Below are positions 53,626-60,661 of a stretch of DNA of 64,000 nt, piece by piece; the stretch's first letter is position 1, and the number at the start of each line of letters is the position of its first letter. The DNA comes from JAFGGT01 sp036733165 (GTDB lineage Archaea > Methanobacteriota_B > Thermococci > Methanofastidiosales > NM3), in assembly GCA_036733165.1 (NCBI GenBank), contig DAINBB010000005.1:10734-74733 (forward strand), read 5' to 3'. Under the pieces are notes generated by a model, which did no database searches, was not told the origin of the DNA, and saw only the letters and a list, made by a program, of their open reading frames with translations. A program made the position numbers and the translations under genes.

Positions 53626-54351
53626 CTATGGACCGATCGTCTCTTCGAAACATTTCATTAGGATGTTCATGTTTCCATCTGTCCGTTCCATTGGGAGCTC
53701 CACATCGGTCGAGGCCTTTCGGGCGAGATCCATATCGACATCTTCCCAAAGGCCATGGTCTATGACCATCGTTCTGCGATATCCCGCATACTCCAACATC
53801 ATCTTCATCCCCTCCATGTCGCCATCCCGGTTCCCCATCAGGCCCGCCATGTCCTTCCAATGAAGGGCGAATCCCGGAATGAAGAACAAGCTTCCAAGAT
53901 TCTTCAGCTGTTTTAGGTATTCCTTCCTGCCTAGGACAGAACAGATGCAGTCGTCGACTATCTCTCCTTCGTCCCTTGGCGCTATCAGTTCTATGTCCTC
54001 CCTGTTGAACACCCTTTTCGAGGCGTCCCCGCAGAGGCCGTAGAGCATCATTACCTTGTCACAATGTTCCTTTAGAGCGTCTATGGACCTTGACCTTTTC
54101 TCTATGAGGTCGTCGATGTCTACATGCAGTCCTATGGGCAGTATCTCCAATAGGACGTCCGTTCCCTCACCCTTGGGCAGGCCCCCTATATCATCGATGA
54201 AATTGAGCTTCCTTTTCTTGAGCATGGACGAGAATTCCATGTTCTCTTTCGTTGGCCTTGCGTATACCCTGTCTATCGATCCGTTTTTCTCCAACAGGAA
54301 CGCAAGCTCCTTCTCGAACACCTGACAGGCAATGATGCCCACCCTCTTCAT
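53626..54351 (-). CDS. DUF1638 protein (copy 2)
   Basis: 241 residues, paralogue of 49679-50422: MKRVGIIACQVFEKELAFLL, LEILPIGLHVDIDDL, MLYGLCGDASKRV, DDCICSVLGRKEYLKQLKN, FIPGFALHW. The open frame continues to 54636 through the promoter and the structured RNA; the ATG at 54351 is set by homology and by a TATA box (CTTATATACC, minus strand, about 54374-54383) at leaderless distance. Stop TAG. Confidence 0.82.
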   Translation of the reverse strand: MKRVGIIACQVFEKELAFLLEKNGSIDRVYARPTKENMEFSSMLKKRKLNFIDDIGGLPKGEGTDVLLEILPIGLHVDIDDLIEKRSRSIDALKEHCDKVMMLYGLCGDASKRVFNREDIELIAPRDEGEIVDDCICSVLGRKEYLKQLKNLGSLFFIPGFALHWKDMAGLMGNRDGDMEGMKMMLEYAGYRRTMVIDHGLWEDVDMDLARKASTDVELPMERTDGNMNILMKCFEETIGP

Positions 54352-54429
54352 GAAAAAACATGATGTCCTTGGTATATAAGTTTGAGCTTGTATTATCATA
54401 ATAGCACATATGATAATATATAAGGAAAT

Positions 54430-54645
54430 TAAAAGGTGGACCAGCACCCCCGACAATTGGGTTAAGGTGCTACGTTCAGTACGAACACCTCTTTTTTCAG
54501 GTGCTGGTCCGTGCAACGATCTCCTACATAGGGCCTTTCGGTGTATGCAGTTCCAAACCACCGAAGTGATTTGAGAGACCCATGTGATCGACGTTCCAGA
54601 ACAGTACACTGAATTCCTGTTCCTTTGCTCCCACATGTTTGTTGC
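54430..54645 (-). ncRNA. Unrecognised structured RNA, copy 1
   Basis: About 210 nt on the minus strand, no coding frame. Helices (plus-strand coordinates): 54632-54637 with 54581-54586; GGAACAG 54617-54623 with 54598-54604; a UUCG-capped hairpin 54555-54572; a stem 54544-54550/54524-54530 enclosing a CC-GAAA-GG tetraloop; and an 11-bp closing stem of the 3' domain (54500-54510 with 54438-54448). A minus-strand TATA box (TTTATATA, 54669-54676) precedes it and CCTTTTAATTT ends it. Equivalent helices with different base pairs occur in copy 2. Confidence 0.65.
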
Positions 54646-54786
54646 AATATAATATACACATCATTCCTATATAAATTTATTTTGACAAAAAGAAATTGAT
54701 ATTGATACATTATGTATCAGTTCTAACCATTAAAATGTAAAAAATAAGATATATTATAAAATAATAAAAAATATTATCATATCTAA

Positions 54787-55293
54787 TCAATGGAACATAA
54801 TCAGTTTTGATAATTTTTCAGGTATATTGTCTATTTTTTCTTGGATATGTTTCTTTTTGGCTTCTGAACATTCGCCAATGAATAACCCAAGGTCCTTGAA
54901 TTCCTTGATGGGATGATTGGATATGTCTTGTATCGTTTTCTCATAGAGCTTATCTATCTGCAGGCATTCCTCGATAAACTTGAGCTCAATATCCTTCATG
55001 TTCAAAACGACCTGTTGCACCTTTTTGAGTAGTGGATTCTCCAATTTGTCCACAAGTTCTTTCCTTAGCAGCGCATCGTAGATGAATCTCCTGTACCAGG
55101 TGATGTTGTCCCTGTTCGTCATGATCGTTTTATTTCCGCTCTTGTAGTCCTTGATGTACTTGTCATATTGCTGTGCAAGCAGGATTGCATCTGAGAAGAT
55201 CCTTTTCTCCTCAGAGTTAAGATCAAGTTCCATGGTATCTATAATATCGTTTGGAGACACTTCGTTAAAATATTCGGCATGCTGCAATTTCAT
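54787..55293 (-). CDS. Hypothetical helical protein
   Basis: 168 residues, predicted all-helical, Lys/Glu-rich, with only two cysteines; no family recognised. The ATG 55293 follows GTGGTAAT; the frame opens earlier but without support. It lies 87 nt downstream of the heliorhodopsin gene on the same strand, with a possible own TATA element (CTTATAAAG near 55345-55353). More AT-rich than the window's average, like the surrounding region, which fits an accessory origin. Confidence 0.6.
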   Translation of the reverse strand: MKLQHAEYFNEVSPNDIIDTMELDLNSEEKRIFSDAILLAQQYDKYIKDYKSGNKTIMTNRDNITWYRRFIYDALLRKELVDKLENPLLKKVQQVVLNMKDIELKFIEECLQIDKLYEKTIQDISNHPIKEFKDLGLFIGECSEAKKKHIQEKIDNIPEKLSKLIMFH

Positions 55294-55380
55294 ATTACCA
55301 CTTCTACTATAATTCCAACTGACCACTAATAACTTTTTTTCTTTATAAGGGCTTTGATGTGGAAAGAAGAAAAAGGGGAA

Positions 55381-56157
55381 TTATATCCCCCTCAGTGTTC
55401 CAAAGAAGACCTGCCAGGCCAAAAGTGATTTGGAGACAAGACTGAGCACAATATACATCTTTTCCCCATAGTAGTAGTCTTTCCAGCGTCCGACACCCTT
55501 GTATTGCAGTGCCATATTGACCGCGAAGCTCATGAAGAATGTGAAGAGGGAGACAAATATATAGTATACGAAGTCTGGCACGCCACCGCCGTCTCCGCCC
55601 GCACCGGCCAGGTACATCGCTATCACTATCCAAGGCGCTGATCCGGCGATGCATCCGAATATGTAAGCGGTCCAGCTTACCTTTTCCCTGTCTTGATTGT
55701 ATAGTTCCATCATCAGTCCAAAGAGGTTCATCGTGCCGTTTATCATGAAGATGGGTATGAGTGCTGCAATGTCGTAGATGCCGGTCAACATTGCAATAAC
55801 GACTATCATTATGGAGGAACTAAGGGCATACTCGTACCAACGGAGATAGTTTATATGTCTCTTTAGATTTTTCACATACCATTCAAATCCGATAGTTGAG
55901 AGGTAGAAGTGACATACTGCGGATATCAGTAGAAATAATGCAATCAACGGCCCGAGGGGAACTGAAACCATATCTTCCATGACGGTTTCCAGAGATTGCG
56001 TTTCGACAAAGAATTTGACATAGAAACTCTTTATGGGCAGTGAATAACCGTTGCTCAAGTATAATATCAATAAGGACTGTACAAGGTGCAGACAACCCAT
56101 GAAAAGATTGAAGTTCTTTAAACCTTTGAAGGTCTTTTCATCATCTTTTGTTGTCAT
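55381..56157 (-). CDS. Heliorhodopsin
   Basis: Seven-helix retinal protein of the heliorhodopsin family (258 residues), inverted in the membrane relative to type 1 rhodopsins. The retinal Schiff-base lysine is Lys243 in helix 7 (SLVSKSLLAWQVFFGTLR), and the counterion is Glu109 in helix 3 (LRWYEYALSSSIMI). The AB loop is long (about 38-65), as in this family. Proposed roles are light sensing or enzyme regulation; no ion pumping is expected. No retinal-synthesis gene is in the window. A minus-strand TATA-like AGATAAATATAAG lies about 35 nt upstream. Divergent to a nitroreductase gene. Confidence 0.92.
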   Translation of the reverse strand: MTTKDDEKTFKGLKNFNLFMGCLHLVQSLLILYLSNGYSLPIKSFYVKFFVETQSLETVMEDMVSVPLGPLIALFLLISAVCHFYLSTIGFEWYVKNLKRHINYLRWYEYALSSSIMIVVIAMLTGIYDIAALIPIFMINGTMNLFGLMMELYNQDREKVSWTAYIFGCIAGSAPWIVIAMYLAGAGGDGGGVPDFVYYIFVSLFTFFMSFAVNMALQYKGVGRWKDYYYGEKMYIVLSLVSKSLLAWQVFFGTLRGI

Positions 56158-56381
56158 GTGTTACATTATATGTCTTATTGATATTCTTATATTTATCTAG
56201 ATATATTGTTTTTTTCATACATTTTTTCTATTTTTTTCGACGTGTTCTTCAATATTGAACTTTCTTTTTAGATCATTGGGTTCATATATCTCACTTTTCC
56301 AAAGACAAGTTCCTTTTTCCATCACAAATATGTTAAAGCCTGCATTATAGATACATATTTGCATAAATAAGGTGAAAGACC

Positions 56382-56876
56382 ATGGATGTAATGGAAGCCA
56401 TAAGGAAAAGAAGAAGTGTTAGGAAGTATTCAAATAGAAGGGTGGATGATGAGACGGTAGGCGTTTTACTCGAGGCCGCGAGACTTGCACCTTCTGCCAG
56501 AAACATACAGAACAGGAAATATGTCGTTTTAGACAATATAGATGATGAGGTGGCGGATGCATGCAATGGCCAATCATGGGTATCCACAGCCCCCTTGATG
56601 ATGATGGGCTTGATAGACCCTACTGTCAACAAATGGGCCGAGACCGACATGGCCATCGCCTTTGAACAGGTAGTCCTGGAGGCTGTTGAACTGGGTCTTG
56701 GGACCTGTTGGATCGGCGCCTTTGATGAAGGGAAGATAAAAAGGATAATAGGCGCACCTGAGAACATGAGGGTATATGCACTATTGTCAATTGGTTATCC
56801 AGAAACGAATCCTTCCCAGATGACCAGCAAAAAGCCTATCGATGAAATATGGTCCAAGGACAAGTACAAGTGGTAA
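56382..56876 (+). CDS. Nitroreductase-family FMN oxidoreductase
   Basis: 164 residues, short form. FMN-binding AIRKRRSVRKYSNRRV at the N-terminus, LLEAARLAPSARNIQNRKYV, and the C-terminal GLGTCWIGAFDEGKIKRIIG and LLSIGYPET. It should reduce nitro compounds, quinones or similar with NAD(P)H via FMN; substrate unknown. Its promoter region is shared with heliorhodopsin (about 220 bp). It ends at the very base before a convergent zinc-ribbon gene's stop codon. Confidence 0.88.
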   Translation: MDVMEAIRKRRSVRKYSNRRVDDETVGVLLEAARLAPSARNIQNRKYVVLDNIDDEVADACNGQSWVSTAPLMMMGLIDPTVNKWAETDMAIAFEQVVLEAVELGLGTCWIGAFDEGKIKRIIGAPENMRVYALLSIGYPETNPSQMTSKKPIDEIWSKDKYKW

Positions 56877-57056
56877 TCAGAACTCAAGTCTCGTCTTATT
56901 GCCGCAGATGGGACAGGATGCCAGCACGTTAAGTTCCTCGTTCTTATCCTTTTTTTGATCATATTCATCCAAAAGGTCAGTATCGGGCGTGAATTCATGG
57001 CTGCATCTGGGACATTTGACCTTTTTGCCGATATCGCAACTTTCTCCTTTTTTCAT
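56877..57056 (-). CDS. Small zinc-ribbon protein
   Basis: 59 residues: two CPxC knuckles, KCPRCSH (about 14-20) and SCPICGN (about 47-53), separated by an acidic/basic helical stretch. GGTGA lies four bases before the ATG, a good archaeal ribosome site, which supports it as a real gene despite its size. Likely a protein- or nucleic-acid-binding zinc ribbon. Convergent with the nitroreductase; no gap. Confidence 0.75.
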   Translation of the reverse strand: MKKGESCDIGKKVKCPRCSHEFTPDTDLLDEYDQKKDKNEELNVLASCPICGNKTRLEF

Positions 57057-57147
57057 CGTTTCACCAGAACTACATTATCTCTCTATAGGTACTATATACA
57101 CCTTTGTGAACATTATATTTATATTTTTTCTAATTGAGATATATGCC

Positions 57148-57486
57148 ATGAGAGAAAGGGATTATGATGTGAAGAAGAAAAAACTCATCGAGAATCTGGC
57201 ATGGGCCGCCTTCGTGCTTTTGATCGGCATTATCCTGTTGGTGCCCGGGGACACACCCGAGGGCACATGGTATCTTTTCATCGGATTGATACTCGTCTGC
57301 ATGAACATCGGGAAATATATCCTTGGAGTGCCAATAAGCACCCTGACCTTGGGGGGCGGACTGGTCCTGTCCATAGCAGGTCTAACAGATTATGCAGGTC
57401 TTGACCTTTCCCTTGGCCCGATAGTGCTGATAATAATAGCCCTCCTCATTGCCATCAGGACCATCCATAGTTATCAGGGAAAGTGA
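57148..57486 (+). CDS. Small membrane protein
   Basis: 112 residues: a charged N-terminus (RERDYDVKKKKLIEN) then three or four membrane helices (about 18-34, 41-58, 62-78, 86-104) resembling the short LiaF/DUF5668-like membrane segments of bacteria, but no firm family. Upstream AT-rich ACATTATATTTATATTTTT is a likely promoter. It stops 4 nt before the next gene's start. Confidence 0.65.
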   Translation: MRERDYDVKKKKLIENLAWAAFVLLIGIILLVPGDTPEGTWYLFIGLILVCMNIGKYILGVPISTLTLGGGLVLSIAGLTDYAGLDLSLGPIVLIIIALLIAIRTIHSYQGK

Positions 57487-57490
57487 TGGA

Positions 57491-58168
57491 ATGGCAACAA
57501 GGGAATTCGATATAGAACTGGACAAGGCCAGTGTCAAGAGGATCCTTACGACCAGTAGTGGAAAAGGTCTTGACGATACGATCGACAACGTGCTGGAGAC
57601 ATGCATGGAAACTGCGCATCCCATCGCAGCATATGAAACGTCCGACATCAAAGTTCTTGATGACGACAGGCTCCTGATAGGCGGTGAGGAGTTCACTAGC
57701 AATTTCCTCAGAAGGTGCCTAGGACAAAAGGAGAAGGTCCATCCCTTTGTAATGACCCTGGGAAAAAAGACCGATGAGGCACTTTATGGGCAATCAGATG
57801 TCCTGTCACAATACATACTTGACGTTCTCTACAATCTTGTCCTGGTCAAGATGGAAAGGGGGTTGAGGTCGCAGATAGGCAATGAATATTCATACGCCCA
57901 CATCTCAAAACTGAGCCCGGGGTCGCTTGACTATTGGCCCCTACAGCAACAGCTGCCTCTTTTTAATCTGCTTTCAGAGGGAATAAAACAGATTGATGTT
58001 GAGTTGGACAAGAACTGTATCATGCATCCATCAAAATCCATATCAGGGATCATATTCCAAACGAGAATACCTTTCAGTTCCTGTATATTCTGTTCGATGG
58101 AGGGGTGCCCCGGCAGGGAGCAACCATACCAAATAGAAAAATCGGAATATTATCTTGGAAAGATTTAG
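57491..58168 (+). CDS. MetH activation-domain-like protein (corrinoid reactivation)
   Basis: 225 residues resembling the SAM-binding activation domain of B12-dependent methionine synthase as a stand-alone protein. HPFVMTLGKKTDEAL, KLSPGSLDYWPLQQQLPLF and MHPSKSISGIIF mark the domain; the end carries a Cys motif, CIFCSMEGCPGR, which may bind a cluster or metal. Such proteins accompany corrinoid protein and UroD-family methyltransferase genes in anaerobes, and that operon lies 1.4 kb further on. Role in reductive methylation of Co(II) corrinoid is inferred. Stop TAG. Confidence 0.78.
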   Translation: MATREFDIELDKASVKRILTTSSGKGLDDTIDNVLETCMETAHPIAAYETSDIKVLDDDRLLIGGEEFTSNFLRRCLGQKEKVHPFVMTLGKKTDEALYGQSDVLSQYILDVLYNLVLVKMERGLRSQIGNEYSYAHISKLSPGSLDYWPLQQQLPLFNLLSEGIKQIDVELDKNCIMHPSKSISGIIFQTRIPFSSCIFCSMEGCPGREQPYQIEKSEYYLGKI

Positions 58169-58207
58169 TTGGAACTCTATTGGCGTGAACGGCGAGGCTT
58201 TGACATC

Positions 58208-58390
58208 TTACTTTATCTCTTCATAATATTCGTTCATTATCTGTTGAAGCTCTCCCATCATCTTGTTGATCTCAGAGTTCATTTTTCGTATTTCAACGAG
58301 ATATTCGTTCATCGTCTTCTCATATAGTTCCATGTTGGTCTTGTATATCTTCAACCTCTCAGCCAATAGCTTGATTTTCTCTTCCATCAT
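58208..58390 (-). CDS. Small coiled-coil protein
   Basis: 60 residues, Lys/Glu/Met-rich, predicted as a single continuous helix with heptads (KIKLLAERLKIYKTNMELYE), no other motif. A TATA-like AGTATAAAC about 20-28 nt upstream on the minus strand would give a leaderless message. Small and of simple composition, so it may be spurious, but the start context and undisturbed frame argue for it. Confidence 0.45.
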   Translation of the reverse strand: MMEEKIKLLAERLKIYKTNMELYEKTMNEYLVEIRKMNSEINKMMGELQQIMNEYYEEIK

Positions 58391-58690
58391 TTATGTTATG
58401 TCGTTTATACTAATTAAATCTAATCTCCGTTACCTTTCCACTATGCTGGCTGTCCGCACCAAAACCCCACAATAAGAGCTGCATTCCATATTGGAAAAGT
58501 GATTTTTGTTATAAATATTGTCCTTAAATATATAATAATAATGAATTATATTTACATATTTTTCTATTTAATAAAATTAATTTAATTAATTTAGATTTAT
58601 CAGAATATATATAACATAGACACAACTATTTTATGAACATAAAAGTGTTAAACTCATAAAATATATCCTTTTCTATACATATTTTATGTC
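58391..58690. other. AT-rich intergenic region
   Basis: No gene seen. Long A/T runs (58500-58680) lead into the promoter of the structured RNA copy 2. Confidence 0.5.
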
Positions 58691-58729
58691 AAGAAAACTA
58701 TTTATAGCATCGAGTGGTATGTAATTATG

Positions 58730-58936
58730 TCAGCAACACAAGGGAGCGAAGGAATGGATTCAGTCTACCATTCCGGAACACAGAACTTGTGGGTTTCAAG
58801 ATTGCTACGCAACCTAAACTGTCAGATCCGAAAGGAGAAACACAGGAAACTGCTGTAAGGGCCAGCACCTGAAAAAGAAGGTGTAACGTACTGAACTTGC
58901 ACCTTATCCCAAAGGTTGGGGGTGTTGGCCTATTTT
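58730..58936 (+). ncRNA. Unrecognised structured RNA, copy 2
   Basis: Helices matching copy 1 but with changed pairs: CACAAG 58737-58742 with CTTGTG 58786-58791; GGAATGG 58751-58757 with CCATTCC 58768-58774; AGATTGC/GCAACCT hairpin near 58799-58815; a TCC-GAAA-GGA tetraloop hairpin near 58826-58835; AAGGTG with CACCTT; CCCAA with TTGGG; and the closing GGCCAGCACC 58860-58869 with GGTGTTGGCC 58921-58930. TATA box CTATTTATAG at 58698-58707; T-rich end CTATTTTTAT. A 55-bp upstream block including the TATA box is identical in copy 3. Confidence 0.7.
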
Positions 58937-59251
58937 TATTAGTTCTTATTTAAGATATGCTTTAATATTATAATATATTTGTAAATTATCATAACGTCAA
59001 CATCTTTTGGGATTGTCATCATATACATCGAACATGGATTTTTCGATATATTTCTAAATCTTATGTGGAAATTCAGTGTTATCGTCTATGGTCATCGGTG
59101 TCGGTTTATCATATTTTTACCCATGCCATGATCTTTCGGTCGAAAGACCCTTTATCAATGGAAATTCCATTTTTATTCCTCTCGTTTTTATAGCAAAACT
59201 CATATCAACACGACGTTGTATACAAACACACAGATTTGTATTTTTATTCAA
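58937..59251. other. AT-rich spacer between RNA copies 2 and 3
   Basis: No gene seen. It contains a 7-bp inverted repeat TCTTTCG/CGAAAGA at 59132-59147. Confidence 0.5.
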
Positions 59252-59299
59252 ATTTTATGTCAAGAAAACTATTTATAGCATCGAGTGGTATGTAATTAT

Positions 59300-59520
59300 G
59301 TCAGCANNNNNNNNNNNNNNNNNNNNNNNNNNNNNNNNNNNNNNNNNNNNNNNNNNNNNNNNNNNNNNNNNNNNNNNNNNNNNNNNNNNNNNNNNNNNNN
59401 NNNNNNCAGATCCGAAAGGAGAAACACAGGAAACTGCTGTAAGGGCCAGCACCTGAAAAAGGGGTGTTCGTACTGAACGTGCACCTTTACCTTATTGAAA
59501 GGGGTGTTGGCCTATTTTTA
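59300..59520 (+). ncRNA. Unrecognised structured RNA, copy 3 (interrupted by assembly gap)
   Basis: The upstream block (59252-59306), with TATA box at 59269-59278, repeats that of copy 2, and the right part from 59407 repeats 58822 onward; the centre is unknown. Changed pairs again keep helices: GTTC/GAAC, CCTT/AAGG in the last hairpin, closing stem 59444-59453 with 59503-59512. Ends CCTATTTTTA. Because the gap falls inside the repeat, the two halves could come from different loci. Confidence 0.6.
59307..59406. other. Assembly gap (100 N)
   Basis: Exactly 100 N, a scaffolding placeholder. The corresponding stretch in copy 2 is about 85 bases. Confidence 0.95.
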
Positions 59521-59607
59521 ATGTGTATGGGTTAATATATGTCAACTTATATTATAATTACCACATTCTAAAATAGGATCATAATCAAAAAAATAAGAAA
59601 ATAGAAT

Positions 59608-60627
59608 CTATTGGTAGTAGTCGTTTCTTGCCTCTATCAGTGCCCTGGCATTCTCTATCGGTGTCTTTGGAGCGAGACCGCACCCCGGTGCCAAGACGTC
59701 TATGCCGTTTTTCATAGCGTTCATAGCCTCTTCCTTGACATCCTCTGGCGTTCCGTTGAACAGTGTGGTGGCACAGGCGACATTCCCAACAAGCCTTGAC
59801 CTGCCAGATATCAGTTCCTTGGCCTTCCCTATGTCGGATATCTTTTCTTCGACGCTTAGGGCGTCATAGCCGCATCTCGACATGGAGTCCAAGATTTTGT
59901 AGACGTTTCCGCATATATGCAGGACGCTTCTGCCCTTTGAACATTTGGCGATATTCTTTAGATTTTCCATAACATGGCTCTCGAAGATCTTAGGGCTTAT
60001 CAGCTCAGGGGATGCCACAGGGTCTGCAACACAGATAATGTCCGCTCCCGCTTCCAGAAGTGAGTTGGAATATTCTATGCAGGCCTCGGTAGACGATCGG
60101 ATGACCGATGCCACATATTCTGGTTTTTTGATGAAGGATATTAAGAACTTCTCTGCCCCTATCAGGTCCGAGGCCAAGGTGCAGGGCCCCTCGAATCCCG
60201 CGATTATTGGCACGTCCTCCCCCATCCTTTCCCTGACCTTTCCGATGGCATCCAACACGACAGGTATACGTCCGATCTCCAGCAGCCTCTCTGGGACCTC
60301 GAGGTCCTTCTCGAGCCCTGATAATGGATGGCTCAGGACCGAGGGCTGCTTGTCAGCCTTTCCCATCATCAGGTCGCACCCCAAAGCCTCCGCCAGGACA
60401 GTGACGCAGTATGGCACCCTTACCGATTCGAAGCCTATCAAATCATGTGCCGCCATCGCGAGCTCCGCCATTAGGTGGGGGTCCTCGTGCGCGAGGGGCC
60501 AGGATGCGTTTGACAGCTCCATCAGGTCGACTATGCCGGTCTGGGTGAACGAGGCCACAGGCACTTTCGTGACCCTCTTCCCATCCAATGCGTCGAAGAG
60601 ATTTTTCTTGATGTCTATGTCATTCAT
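59608..60627 (-). CDS. Methylcobamide:coenzyme M methyltransferase, MtaA/MtbA type
   Basis: Transfers a methyl group from a methylated corrinoid protein to coenzyme M, giving methyl-CoM. 339 residues, UroD superfamily. The zinc ligands of MtaA/MtbA are in place: His237-x-Cys239 (VLHICGNVY) and Cys316 (LAPGCGLAPKTP). FTQTGIVDLMELS and RVPYCVTVLAEALGCD near the N-terminus are typical. Whether it serves methanol, methylamine or another route cannot be told from sequence. It is the last gene of a three-gene operon with the substrate methyltransferase and corrinoid protein. Confidence 0.9.
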   Translation of the reverse strand: MNDIDIKKNLFDALDGKRVTKVPVASFTQTGIVDLMELSNASWPLAHEDPHLMAELAMAAHDLIGFESVRVPYCVTVLAEALGCDLMMGKADKQPSVLSHPLSGLEKDLEVPERLLEIGRIPVVLDAIGKVRERMGEDVPIIAGFEGPCTLASDLIGAEKFLISFIKKPEYVASVIRSSTEACIEYSNSLLEAGADIICVADPVASPELISPKIFESHVMENLKNIAKCSKGRSVLHICGNVYKILDSMSRCGYDALSVEEKISDIGKAKELISGRSRLVGNVACATTLFNGTPEDVKEEAMNAMKNGIDVLAPGCGLAPKTPIENARALIEARNDYYQ

Positions 60628-60661
60628 AAAAACACTTTCAATAAAGAAAAAAATAAAGGAT

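Noticed and set aside
59076..59456. Reading frame spanning the N-run
   Set aside because: It exists only because N codons are not stops; the sequence is promoter plus structured RNA.
54430..59520. The repeated RNA as an insertion sequence or MITE
   Set aside because: No target-site duplication or shared terminal inverted repeat at the outer ends is visible, no transposase is nearby, and stem-preserving changes argue for a functional RNA; mobility is not excluded.
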